A stretch of 64,000 nucleotides of DNA, from positions 487,794-551,793 of the forward strand of contig NZ_ATFK01000001.1 in assembly GCF_000413475.1 (NCBI RefSeq), given 5' to 3'. Position 1 is the first letter of the stretch; every line of letters starts with the position of its first letter. The notes beneath the pieces were generated by a model, which was not told the DNA's origin, made no database searches, and saw only the letters and a program-made list of their open reading frames with translations. The stretch comes from Streptococcus intermedius SK54 = ATCC 27335 (GTDB taxonomy: Bacteria > Bacillota > Bacilli > Lactobacillales > Streptococcaceae). Made by a program: the position numbers and the translations under genes. Below, one piece after another: positions 1-7,881 of this stretch.

Positions 1-1571
1 CAGGAAAGAAACAACTGTAATTCGTCATTGTTGTCAATCATAGTAGTTGAAATACTGTCCGTGTAGAGTTTTCCGGAAGTACCATCTACAGAAATGATAT
101 CCCCTTCTTTTAGGATTGTATTGGCGCATACAATTGTTTTATCGTATTCATTGATAGATAATTCACCACATCCTACGACACAACAAGTCCCCATACCACG
201 AGCTACAACGGCAGCATGAGAAGTCATTCCGCCGTGACTAGTCACAATTGCTTGACTGACCACCATTCCTTCAATATCCTCGGGAGAAGTTTCTTGGCGA
301 ACCAAAATAACCTTTTTCCCTAGTGTATGAAGTTCTTTAGCCCGCTCGGCGGTAAAGACAATTTCTCCTGTTGCTGCGCCAGGACTAGCAGGAAGTCCTT
401 GAGTCAAACAATGAGCTGATTTCAAAGCAGATTCTTCAAAAACAGGGTGGATTAGTTGGTTAATAGCAGAAGGACTGACTCGTAGGAGAGCTTCTTCTTT
501 TGAAATCATTTTTTCATCGACTAAATCCAAAGCGATTTTTAAGCTTGCTTTAGCAGTACGCTTCCCATTTCGAGTCTGCAGGATGTACAGTTTCTCTTTT
601 TCAATGGTAAATTCAATATCTTGCATATCTTTGTAATGTTGTTCAAGAACCTTGGCATAATTACAAAAGTTATCATAGGCTTGTGGTAGTATTCGCTTAA
701 GAGCATCAATGGGTTCTGGGGTACGAATACCAGCAACGACATCTTCTCCTTGAGCATTAATCAGAAATTCACCAAATAAGTGATGCTCACCAGTGGCAGG
801 ATTTCTTGTGAAAACGACACCCGTTCCACTGTTCTGGTCGCTGTTTCCAAAAACCATACTCTGCACGTTGACTGCAGTACCTAAATCGTGTGGAATGTGG
901 TTTAGTTCACGGTAAACTTTAGCACGTGGATTATTCCATGATTTAAACACAGCTTTAATAGCAGCATAGAGCTGTTCTTTAGGATTTTGTGGAAAATTTT
1001 GATAGTGTTCTTGATAGACTTCTTTATATTGTTGAATCAGTGTTTGATGCTCTTCTTTTGAGAAGTTGTTGACTGTTTTATTCAATTGTTTTTCGGTCTT
1101 TGCTAAGCAGCGGTCAAATTCTTCTTTTGGAATACCATAGACGACATCTGCAAACATCTGCAATAAACGTCTATAACAATTGTAAGCGAAATTGGCATTT
1201 GTTGTGTCTGCTAAAGTCTGAACACGCAAGTCATTTAGACCAAGATTGAGAATCGTATCCATCATACCAGGCATAGAAATTTTTGCACCGCTACGAACAG
1301 AGACCAGTAGAAGTGAAGATTCATTTCCCATAAAAAATTTATTAGTTTGGGATTCCAAAGTAGTAATCGCTTTCAAAATTTCCTTTTTTAAAATAGATTC
1401 AAAAAAGGAAGGAGTTTCTAAATAGCGTAGACAACTTTGAGTTGTAATGGTAAAGCCTTCTGGCACAGGGAGTCCTAAATGAGTCATTTCTGCCAAATTA
1501 GCCCCTTTACCACCAAGCAATGCTTTGTCGCCAGCGCGTCCTTCGTTAAAGGAATAAATCCATTTATCCAT
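1..1571 (-). CDS. ppdK: Pyruvate, phosphate dikinase, N-terminal part (cut by window edge)
   Basis: PPDK interconverts pyruvate + ATP + Pi and PEP + AMP + PPi. In a glycolytic coccus it can open the route from pyruvate to gluconeogenesis. The minus frame stays open from ATG at 1571 to base 1, giving about 523 of an expected ~870 residues. The N-terminal nucleotide-binding domain begins with GGKGANLAEM near residue 20. The phosphohistidine loop GGMTSHAAVVAR is present, with the catalytic His at about residue 452. The TIM-barrel PEP/pyruvate domain lies outside the window. A GGAGG ribosome site precedes the ATG. The gene is divergent from a CcpN-like regulator and the PPDK regulatory protein, which fits joint control. 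The truncation is only the window end. Confidence 0.95.
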   Translation of the reverse strand, partial: MDKWIYSFNEGRAGDKALLGGKGANLAEMTHLGLPVPEGFTITTQSCLRYLETPSFFESILKKEILKAITTLESQTNKFFMGNESSLLLVSVRSGAKISMPGMMDTILNLGLNDLRVQTLADTTNANFAYNCYRRLLQMFADVVYGIPKEEFDRCLAKTEKQLNKTVNNFSKEEHQTLIQQYKEVYQEHYQNFPQNPKEQLYAAIKAVFKSWNNPRAKVYRELNHIPHDLGTAVNVQSMVFGNSDQNSGTGVVFTRNPATGEHHLFGEFLINAQGEDVVAGIRTPEPIDALKRILPQAYDNFCNYAKVLEQHYKDMQDIEFTIEKEKLYILQTRNGKRTAKASLKIALDLVDEKMISKEEALLRVSPSAINQLIHPVFEESALKSAHCLTQGLPASPGAATGEIVFTAERAKELHTLGKKVILVRQETSPEDIEGMVVSQAIVTSHGGMTSHAAVVARGMGTCCVVGCGELSINEYDKTIVCANTILKEGDIISVDGTSGKLYTDSISTTMIDNNDELQLFLS

Positions 1572-1592
1572 TTTTGCCTCCAATTTGTTAAA

Positions 1593-1709
1593 TATGCGTC
1601 ATAATAAACAACAAATATATTGTAATATACAGCATATATATTTGTCAATAGAAAACAATAGATAAAAAACATTGACATTTTGGATTTATTTGTTATAATA
1701 TGACACATA
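1593..1709. promoter_or_regulatory. Three TATGnnnCATA-like operator candidates in the ppdK/ccpN divergent region
   Basis: Three short near-palindromes of one type lie between the divergent genes: TATGCGTCATA (1593-1603), TATACAGCATA (1626-1636) and TATGACACATA (1699-1709). The last overlaps the end of the plus-strand -10 box. They resemble the B. subtilis CcpN operator as I remember it (TRTGHYATAYW). Since the adjacent gene encodes a CcpN-type protein, these are probably its binding sites, giving autoregulation and ppdK repression. The repeats are seen directly; the assignment is inference. Confidence 0.6.
1672..1699 (+). promoter_or_regulatory. Sigma-70 type promoter for the CcpN-like regulator
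   Basis: TTGACA (1672-1677) is followed by a 16-bp spacer and TATAAT (1694-1699). The predicted start is near 1706, inside one of the operator candidates. Confidence 0.75.
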
Positions 1710-1751
1710 ATGTTGATTATTAAAGCTTAGAGTTTTGAAAAGGAGTAACAA

Positions 1752-2381
1752 TTGAAATTATCGCAGCGACAAAAAGAGATTGTAGAAATTGTAAAAAAGA
1801 ATCAACCAGTTAGCGGAGAAAAAATATCAGAGCTGTTAGATGTATCTAGGGCAACTTTGCGGTCTGATTTATCTTTTTTAACTTTAGTAGGAATTTTAAA
1901 AGCAACCCCGAAAGTTGGCTATACGTATTCTGGTTCCGATTTGGAAACGCTCTTTTTCTTTGATACGTTTCAGAAGAAAATAGAGGATGTAATGACCTCT
2001 CCTGTATTGGTTTCACACGATTCGTTTATTCAAGATGCCATCATTACATTATTTATGTATGATGCGGATGTTCTTTATGTGATAGATGAAGAAAAGAAAT
2101 TACTAGGTATTTTATCGCGAAAAGATTTATTAAGAGCTGCACTAAATGCTAATATAAGCGTGACACCAGTAGCCGTTTGTATGACGAGAATGCCACATAT
2201 TAAAACCTGTCATAAGGATTTGAATATTCTTGAAGCTGCAGCACTTTTACAGGATTTCGCCATTGATTCACTACCTGTTGTGGATGACCGAAATGAAGGA
2301 CACATAATTGGAACAATTACCAAGTCGACTTTATTGAACTTTATTATTCAAGAAGCAAGAAATGCAGAAGTAAACCGATAA
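1752..2381 (+). CDS. ccpN: CcpN-like transcriptional repressor (HTH + tandem CBS domains)
   Basis: This 209-residue protein has an N-terminal winged helix-turn-helix (about residues 1-60, with VSRATLRSDLSFL as recognition part). Two CBS domains follow, about 79-135 and 141-205. This is the CcpN layout; in Bacillus CcpN represses gluconeogenic genes and CBS domains bind nucleotides. The start is TTG at 1752 with an AGGAG site just upstream. The next gene is the PPDK regulatory protein, the same pairing as ccpN-yqfL in bacilli. Gluconeogenesis control is inferred from family and context, supported by the repeated sites in its promoter. Confidence 0.8.
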   Translation: MKLSQRQKEIVEIVKKNQPVSGEKISELLDVSRATLRSDLSFLTLVGILKATPKVGYTYSGSDLETLFFFDTFQKKIEDVMTSPVLVSHDSFIQDAIITLFMYDADVLYVIDEEKKLLGILSRKDLLRAALNANISVTPVAVCMTRMPHIKTCHKDLNILEAAALLQDFAIDSLPVVDDRNEGHIIGTITKSTLLNFIIQEARNAEVNR

Positions 2382-2393
2382 AAAGGAGTTTTC

Positions 2394-3218
2394 ATGAAAA
2401 AAGAGATTACTATTTACACTATTTCTGATTCTTTGGGAGGAACGTCCCAAAAGTTAGTATCAGCCGTCATGGCTCAATACCCGGATTTGGTTTTCAATAA
2501 TAGTTATCGATTCCCATTTATTAATAAGGAATCTGAATTGTTAGATATTTTGCAGGATGCTATCAAAGATGATGCAATTGTAATCAGTACCTTGGTAGAT
2601 AGTCATTTAGCAGCCACTGCGAGGGAATTTAGCAGAGTCAATCAGTTGTCTTACCTAGATTTGATGAATCCATTCTTTGAGGTTATCAAGGAAAAAACAG
2701 GCACTCAACCGATTGAGGTTCCTGGAGTTCTCCACCGTTTGGATAAGGAGTATTTCAATAAAATATCTGCTATTGAATTTGCTGTTAAATATGATGATGG
2801 TAAGAATCCACAAGGATTTTTGGAGTCAGACCTTGTGATTCTAGGGGTTTCTCGAACGTCTAAGACACCGCTTAGTATTTATTTGGCGAATAAAGGTTAC
2901 AAAGTATCAAATCTTCCTTTGATTCCTGAAGTTCCGCTGCCACAAATTTTAGATAAGGTAGATAAAAGAAGGATGATTGGACTAGTTTGCGATCCAGATA
3001 AATTATCCAAAATAAGAAGCAATCGTTTGGATGCTCTTGGTTTGACACAAGCTACAAGCTATACAGATGTAGAAAAAATTTATGAAGAATTGGACTACTC
3101 TAAGAAGGTTTTCCAAAAATATCAGAGCTACATTATCAATATTACTGATAAATCCATTGAAGAGACAGCGTGTATTATTGAAGAACATTTGAAGTCTCTG
3201 GCTTCAACGAAGGATTAA
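2394..3218 (+). CDS. PPDK regulatory protein (bifunctional serine/threonine kinase-phosphorylase, DUF299/YqfL family)
   Basis: The family switches PPDK (or PEP synthase) off by ADP-dependent phosphorylation of a threonine beside the catalytic histidine, and on again by Pi-dependent dephosphorylation. The protein has 274 residues, normal for the family. It carries the P-loop-like motif GVSRTSKT at residues 151-158 and the N-terminal signature SDSLGGTSQ. It starts 12 bases after ccpN behind AAAAGGAG. Its target ppdK is divergently transcribed next door, so PPDK rather than PEP synthase is the likely partner. Confidence 0.92.
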   Translation: MKKEITIYTISDSLGGTSQKLVSAVMAQYPDLVFNNSYRFPFINKESELLDILQDAIKDDAIVISTLVDSHLAATAREFSRVNQLSYLDLMNPFFEVIKEKTGTQPIEVPGVLHRLDKEYFNKISAIEFAVKYDDGKNPQGFLESDLVILGVSRTSKTPLSIYLANKGYKVSNLPLIPEVPLPQILDKVDKRRMIGLVCDPDKLSKIRSNRLDALGLTQATSYTDVEKIYEELDYSKKVFQKYQSYIINITDKSIEETACIIEEHLKSLASTKD

Positions 3219-3253
3219 AGAGTTGATGTGGTGTATGTAAACGAGGTGAATGA

Positions 3254-5176
3254 ATGGAGCAATACAAACGAATATTATTAAAAGAGTTTGATTCCAAGCA
3301 AAAAGTCATCACAGAGTTAATCAATCTGGAAGCTATTTTGAATTTACCCAAAGGAACAGAACTTTACCTTAGCGATATTCATGGTGAGTTTGAAGCTTTT
3401 GATTATATCCTAAGAACCTGTGCAGGAAATTTGAACGAAAAAATCAACGACTGCTTTGGAGAAGAGTTAGGAAAAGCGGAAAAAGATAAGCTGACCTTGC
3501 TGATTGCATATCCTCAGGAAGTTTTGAATGATGACTCCCTTTATCCGTTGAAAGATAAAAACTGGTATGGAAGAATCATTCAAAATTTATTTACTTTGCT
3601 CGCGTTTGTAGCAGCCAAGTACACGCGCTCTAAAGTAAGGAAAGCTTTGCCACCACAATATACTTACATTATGGAGGAATTGCTTTACACGGATCGAAAT
3701 CTGCCAGATAACAATATTTATTTTGAAACAATTCAGAACTATTTGATAGACTTGGGTGAGGCAAATGCATTTATCTTGGCTCTCTCAAAGGTAATTCGGC
3801 AGTTGATTATTGATCATCTTCATATAGTTGGTGATATTTTTGACCGTGGAGCGGCAGCGGATAAAGTGATGAATGAACTCATGGCTTATCATTCTGTTGA
3901 TATCCAATGGGGAAACCACGACATCATCTGGATGGGAGCTTTTTTTGGATCTAAAGAATGTTTGCTTACTCTTTTGCGAATAGCTGCTAGATATGGGTAT
4001 CTTTACGATATTGAACGAGCTTATGGTCTTAATCTAAGACCGCTCGTTCTCTTTGCAGAAAAGACTTATTCTGAAAATGCAAAGTTTAAACCTAACTTAG
4101 GCAAAAGAAGCGATAGTTATGCTCCGAAAGAAATTCTCCAGTTGGAAAAAGTCCACCAAGCATTAGCGATCATCCAGTTTAAATTGGAAAGCCAGCTTAT
4201 TCAAAGGCGACCAGAGTTTGATATGGCTCAAAATGTGACGCTTGATAAGATTGATTATTGGGAAGAGAGTATTTTAGTTGGAGGAAAGAAGCATTTCTTA
4301 GCTAATACTTGTTTTCAAACGATTAATCCTCAAAAGCCAGAGGAATTAACGGATGAGGAAGAAGAAGTGGTTGCTACTTTGCTGGATTCTTTCCAACATT
4401 CTCTTCAACTCAAGGGTCACATTTCTTTTTTGATGAAAAAGGGTTCTATGTATAAGATTTATAATAATCATCTTCTCTTTCATGGTTGCATTCCTTTGGG
4501 AGAATCCGGAGACTTTGAACCTTTGCAGATCAATGAAATTCGCTATACTGGTAAAGAATTACTCGACTTTTTTGAATACCACATCCGAGAAAGTTCTAAA
4601 AATCCAGACATCCAAGATGACTTTTCAACCGACCTTATCTGGTATTGTTGGAACGGCAAATTATCTCCTTTGTTTGGCAAGGACAAGATGACCACCTTGG
4701 AGCGTTACTTTATCGAGGATAAGGAAACGCATATTGAAAAGGAAAATCCTTATTTTTCTTATCGAAATTCTGCTAAGATTTGCAAGTTGATTTTAGAAGA
4801 ATTCGGTCTCTTTTCTGAAGATTCTAGGATTGTAAATGGGCATACACCTGTGAAAACGCTGAAGGGAGAATCACCGATTCGAGGTGAAGGAATGCTGTTC
4901 GTTATTGATGGTGGTTTGTGCGAAGCCTATCAAAAGAAAACAGGAACTGCTGGCTATTCCTTGCTTAATAATTCTTATGGTTTCCAGATTGTGACACATC
5001 AACCTTTTCAAAATGTCCAAAAAATGATTGAGGAAGCTTTAGATTTATCTTCCTTGAAGAGAGTAATTGAGCACGTTCGCGAGCGAACCTTGATAAAATC
5101 AACGACAATCGGACAAAGCCTCATTGAACAACAACAGGAATTATCTGTTCTTTTACATGAATTTTATGACTACTAA
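3254..5176 (+). CDS. fbp: Fructose-1,6-bisphosphatase, class III
   Basis: Hydrolyses fructose-1,6-bisphosphate to fructose-6-phosphate, the committed gluconeogenic step. The 640-residue length is typical of the Firmicutes class III enzyme. Metallophosphatase motifs are SDIHGEF (D41, H43), GDIFDRG (from 193) and GNHD (220-223), with a late conserved GHTP motif. It is last in the ccpN-PPDK regulator-fbp unit and is followed by a terminator. Together these genes form a compact set for reversing glycolysis. Pneumococcus, to my knowledge, lacks such an enzyme. Confidence 0.95.
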   Translation: MEQYKRILLKEFDSKQKVITELINLEAILNLPKGTELYLSDIHGEFEAFDYILRTCAGNLNEKINDCFGEELGKAEKDKLTLLIAYPQEVLNDDSLYPLKDKNWYGRIIQNLFTLLAFVAAKYTRSKVRKALPPQYTYIMEELLYTDRNLPDNNIYFETIQNYLIDLGEANAFILALSKVIRQLIIDHLHIVGDIFDRGAAADKVMNELMAYHSVDIQWGNHDIIWMGAFFGSKECLLTLLRIAARYGYLYDIERAYGLNLRPLVLFAEKTYSENAKFKPNLGKRSDSYAPKEILQLEKVHQALAIIQFKLESQLIQRRPEFDMAQNVTLDKIDYWEESILVGGKKHFLANTCFQTINPQKPEELTDEEEEVVATLLDSFQHSLQLKGHISFLMKKGSMYKIYNNHLLFHGCIPLGESGDFEPLQINEIRYTGKELLDFFEYHIRESSKNPDIQDDFSTDLIWYCWNGKLSPLFGKDKMTTLERYFIEDKETHIEKENPYFSYRNSAKICKLILEEFGLFSEDSRIVNGHTPVKTLKGESPIRGEGMLFVIDGGLCEAYQKKTGTAGYSLLNNSYGFQIVTHQPFQNVQKMIEEALDLSSLKRVIEHVRERTLIKSTTIGQSLIEQQQELSVLLHEFYDY

Positions 5177-5196
5177 GAAAATAATATAATTGTTAT

Positions 5197-5229
5197 CTCT
5201 CTAAGTTTTCCGCTTAGAGAGCTTTTATT
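5197..5229 (+). terminator. Rho-independent terminator after fbp
   Basis: A perfect 9-bp stem, CTCTCTAAG (5197-5205) with CTTAGAGAG (5213-5221), is followed by a T-rich stretch (CTTTTATTT). Confidence 0.75.
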
Positions 5230-5243
5230 TACGACTTTCTCTG

Positions 5244-5272
5244 TTGTTCCTATTTCTTTTTCGTGTTACAAT
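5244..5272 (+). promoter_or_regulatory. Candidate promoter for the cysteine desulfurase-thiI unit
   Basis: TTGTTC (5244-5249), a 17-bp spacer and TACAAT (5267-5272) lie about 28 bases before the ATG at 5300. Confidence 0.5.
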
Positions 5273-5299
5273 AAGGGTATTGAAATATAGAGGTTTAAG

Positions 5300-6442
5300 A
5301 TGATTTATTTAGATAATTCGGCAACTACAAAGCTTTACCCAGAGGCTTTGGCTACTTATACGGAAGTTGCTTCAAAAATCTGGGGGAACCCTTCCAGCCT
5401 CCATAGTTTGGGTAGTCAAGCGACGCGCTTGTTAGATGCATCACGCAAGCAGATTGCAGGTCTTTTAGGTAAATCTTCTCAGGAGATTTTTTTTACGTCT
5501 GGAGGGACAGAAGGAGATAATTGGGTTATCAAGGGTGTGGCTTTTGAAAAAGCACGCTATGGCAAGCATGTCATTGTATCTGATATTGAGCATCCAGCAG
5601 TGAAAGAATCTGCACTCTGGCTGAAAAAGCAAGGCTTTGAAGTAGACTTTGCACCTGTTGATAACAAAGGTTTTGTAGAGGTTGAAAAATTAGCAAAACT
5701 AATCAGACCGGATACGACCTTAGTTTCTGTGATGGCTATCAATAATGAAATTGGTTCTATTCAGCCGATTAAAGCTATTTCAAAGCTTTTAGCAGACAGG
5801 CCAACAGTTTCTTTTCATGTGGATGCGGTTCAAGCCATAGCCAAGATTCCAACGGAAAATTATTTAACTGATCGCGTGGACTTTGCGACGTTTTCTAGTC
5901 ATAAATTTCATGGTTTACGTGGTGTTGGATTTGTCTATATCAAATCTGGCAAGAAAATTTGTCCGCTGTTGAATGGTGGTGGTCAAGAATCAGATAAGCG
6001 TTCTACGACTGAAAATTTGGCGGGTATTGCAGCAACTGCAAAAGCCTTGCGCTTGTCTATGGAAAATTTGGAAACGTTCACCACACGAACCTCCAAGATG
6101 AAAGAGATTATTTTAGAAGAGCTAGCTAAATACCCTGATGTAACAATTTTTTCAGGAACAGAAAATTTTGCGCCGCATATTCTAACTATTGGTATCAAGG
6201 GGGTACGAGGAGAAGTAGTGGTCCATGCTTTTGAAGAGTATGACATTTATATCTCTACTACGAGTGCTTGTTCCTCTAAAGCGGGCAAACCAGCTGGAAC
6301 TTTGATAGCCATGGGTGTTGAAAAATCCCTAGCTCAGACGGCTATTCGTATCAGTCTGGATGCAGAGAATGATATGAGTCAGATGGAGCAATTTCTAACA
6401 ACGTTCAAAATCATTTATGAAAAAACTAGAAAAGTAAGGTAA
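5300..6442 (+). CDS. Cysteine desulfurase (NifS/IscS class V aminotransferase family)
   Basis: A PLP enzyme that takes sulfur from L-cysteine and holds it as a persulfide for transfer. The protein has 380 residues. The PLP lysine lies in SSHKFHG (K202). The persulfide cysteine is C324 in the flexible loop STTSACSSK. It is only three bases from thiI, the pairing seen in bacilli where a dedicated desulfurase (NifZ) feeds ThiI. The most likely job is therefore tRNA thiolation rather than general Fe-S assembly. The specific paralogue name cannot be fixed from sequence. Confidence 0.92.
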   Translation: MIYLDNSATTKLYPEALATYTEVASKIWGNPSSLHSLGSQATRLLDASRKQIAGLLGKSSQEIFFTSGGTEGDNWVIKGVAFEKARYGKHVIVSDIEHPAVKESALWLKKQGFEVDFAPVDNKGFVEVEKLAKLIRPDTTLVSVMAINNEIGSIQPIKAISKLLADRPTVSFHVDAVQAIAKIPTENYLTDRVDFATFSSHKFHGLRGVGFVYIKSGKKICPLLNGGGQESDKRSTTENLAGIAATAKALRLSMENLETFTTRTSKMKEIILEELAKYPDVTIFSGTENFAPHILTIGIKGVRGEVVVHAFEEYDIYISTTSACSSKAGKPAGTLIAMGVEKSLAQTAIRISLDAENDMSQMEQFLTTFKIIYEKTRKVR

Positions 6443-6445
6443 ACA

Positions 6446-7660
6446 ATGGAATATTCAGAAATTATGGTTCGCTATGGCGAGCTTTCAACTAAAGGAAAAA
6501 ATCGAATGCGCTTCATTAACAAATTGAAACGCAATATGCAAGCAGTCCTGTCTATTTATCCAGAGATTCATGTGAAAGCAGATCGAGATCGCGCACATGT
6601 CTATCTTCATGGAATGGCTTATCAACCAGTCGCAGAATCCCTCAAACAAATTTTTGGGATTCAAAATTTTTCTCCGTCTTATAAAGTTGAGAAGTCAGTT
6701 CCTGCTTTGGTTGAAGCGGTACAGACAATTATGAAAGAAATTTATAAAGAGGGAATGACGTTTAAGATTGCCAGTAAACGTAGCGACCACAATTTTGAAT
6801 TGGATAGTCGTGAGCTAAATCAAACTCTTGGAAATGCCGTGTTTGATGCCATCCCACATGTTCAAGTCAAGATGAAAGCGCCAGATATTACTCTACAAGT
6901 GGAAATACGTGAGGAAGCAGCTTATTTGTCTTATGAAACAATCCGTGGAGCAGGCGGGCTTCCTGTCGGGACATCTGGAAAAGGTATGCTGATGTTGTCG
7001 GGCGGGATTGATTCACCGGTTGCGGGCTATCTAGCACTCAAACGTGGAGTGGATATTGAAGCGGTTCACTTTGCGAGCCCGCCTTATACAAGTCCAGGTG
7101 CTCTCAAAAAAGCGCAGGATTTGACACGTAAATTAACTAAATTTGGTGGAAATATTCAATTTATTGAAGTACCATTTACGGAAATTCAAGAAGAAATCAA
7201 AGCGAAAGCACCAGAAGCTTATCTTATGACCTTAACTCGTCGTTTTATGATGCGGATCACGGATCGCATTCGTGAAGAACGCGGTGGGCTTGTTATCATC
7301 AACGGAGAAAGTCTTGGTCAAGTTGCCAGCCAAACGCTAGAGAGTATGCAAGCAATCAATGCTGTGACAAACACTCCGATTATTCGTCCAGTTGTAACTA
7401 TGGATAAGTTAGAAATTATTGATATTGCTGAAAAAATTGATACTTTTGAAGTCTCTATCCAGCCTTTTGAGGATTGTTGTACCATCTTTGCGCCAGACAG
7501 GCCTAAAACCAATCCGAAAATCAAAAATGCCGAGCAGTACGAGGCTCGCCTAGATGTTGAAGGTTTGGTAGAACGCGCCGTTGCTGGTATCATCATTACT
7601 GAAATCACACCAGAAGTAGAAACAGACGAAGTGGATGAGATGATTGAAGGATTGTTGTAG
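6446..7660 (+). CDS. thiI: tRNA 4-thiouridine synthase ThiI
   Basis: Adenylates and thiolates uridine 8 of tRNA, using sulfur relayed from the upstream desulfurase. The 404-residue protein has an N-terminal ferredoxin-like region, a THUMP domain (about 60-165) and a PP-loop ATP pyrophosphatase domain with SGGIDSPV from residue 185. There is no C-terminal rhodanese extension, the usual short Gram-positive form. It begins three bases after the desulfurase stop, so the two are probably translated from one mRNA. No clear terminator follows; the AT-rich gap leads into the type III restriction island. Confidence 0.95.
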   Translation: MEYSEIMVRYGELSTKGKNRMRFINKLKRNMQAVLSIYPEIHVKADRDRAHVYLHGMAYQPVAESLKQIFGIQNFSPSYKVEKSVPALVEAVQTIMKEIYKEGMTFKIASKRSDHNFELDSRELNQTLGNAVFDAIPHVQVKMKAPDITLQVEIREEAAYLSYETIRGAGGLPVGTSGKGMLMLSGGIDSPVAGYLALKRGVDIEAVHFASPPYTSPGALKKAQDLTRKLTKFGGNIQFIEVPFTEIQEEIKAKAPEAYLMTLTRRFMMRITDRIREERGGLVIINGESLGQVASQTLESMQAINAVTNTPIIRPVVTMDKLEIIDIAEKIDTFEVSIQPFEDCCTIFAPDRPKTNPKIKNAEQYEARLDVEGLVERAVAGIIITEITPEVETDEVDEMIEGLL

Positions 7661-7740
7661 ATTTATATTGAATTTTATAATTATAATGCGTAAATAAAGT
7701 GTATAGTTGTATAAAAAATAAATAAAATTAATAAAAGGTA

Positions 7741-7769
7741 TTGACAAGACTTAGAAAGGATTTTATTAT
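7741..7769 (+). promoter_or_regulatory. Near-consensus promoter in front of the repeat tract
   Basis: TTGACA (7741-7746), a 17-bp spacer and TATTAT (7764-7769) match the consensus well. Transcription would start near 7776, inside the AGCAG repeat and after the leader ATG (7768). A second, more upstream candidate is TTGTTG (7652-7657) with an 18-bp spacer and TATAAT (7676-7681); RNA from it would include the whole leader frame. Which one is used decides how the repeat acts. Confidence 0.55.
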
Positions 7770-7881
7770 GAGCAGAGCAGAGCAGAGCAGAGCAGAGCAG
7801 AGCAGAGCAGAGGTAATTAGTAACCTTTTTTCAGTATACCCAAAAACACTTTCAATCCTTGAGATTGGAGGTGTTTTCTAA
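7768..7881 (+). CDS. 37-codon leader peptide containing the AGCAG repeat, coupled to mod
   Basis: An ATG at 7768, preceded by GAAAGGA at 7-base spacing, opens a frame through all eight repeats (a repeating S-R-A-E-Q pattern). It ends in TAA at 7879-7881, which overlaps the mod ATG as TAATG. With one repeat more the frame would stop at 7814-7816; with one fewer at 7818-7820. Only repeat numbers equal to 2 modulo 3 let ribosomes reach the mod start. The peptide itself has no recognisable domain. The role as a translational switch is inference. Confidence 0.55.
   Translation: MSRAEQSRAEQSRAEVISNLFSVYPKTLSILEIGGVF
7771..7810 (+). repeat. Simple sequence repeat, AGCAG x 8 (GAGCA tract)
   Basis: Eight perfect tandem 5-bp units occupy 7771-7810. 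Tandem pentamers change length by slipped-strand mispairing, and a unit not divisible by three shifts the reading frame. GAGCA tracts are, to my knowledge, described in phase-variable type III mod genes (modS) of Streptococcus suis. Here the tract lies 70 bases before the mod ATG, in a separate leader frame. Confidence 0.95.
7843..7877 (+). promoter_or_regulatory. 15-bp hairpin that sequesters the mod ribosome-binding site
   Basis: AAAACACTTTCAATC (7843-7857) can pair along its full length with GATTGGAGGTGTTTT (7863-7877), with two G-U pairs and a 5-base loop. The mod Shine-Dalgarno GGAGG (7867-7871) lies inside the 3-prime arm. The terminal T run could also make it a weak terminator. Either way, ribosomes reading the leader frame would open it, while ribosomes stopping at 7816 or 7820 would leave it folded. 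Confidence 0.65.

Noticed and set aside
1..1571. ppdK as a pseudogene because it is incomplete
   Set aside because: The frame is open to the window edge without a stop; the truncation is due to the window.
7771..7810. Repeat tract considered as CRISPR or transposon end
   Set aside because: It is a perfect 5-bp tandem repeat without spacers or inverted ends; slippage-type repeat fits.
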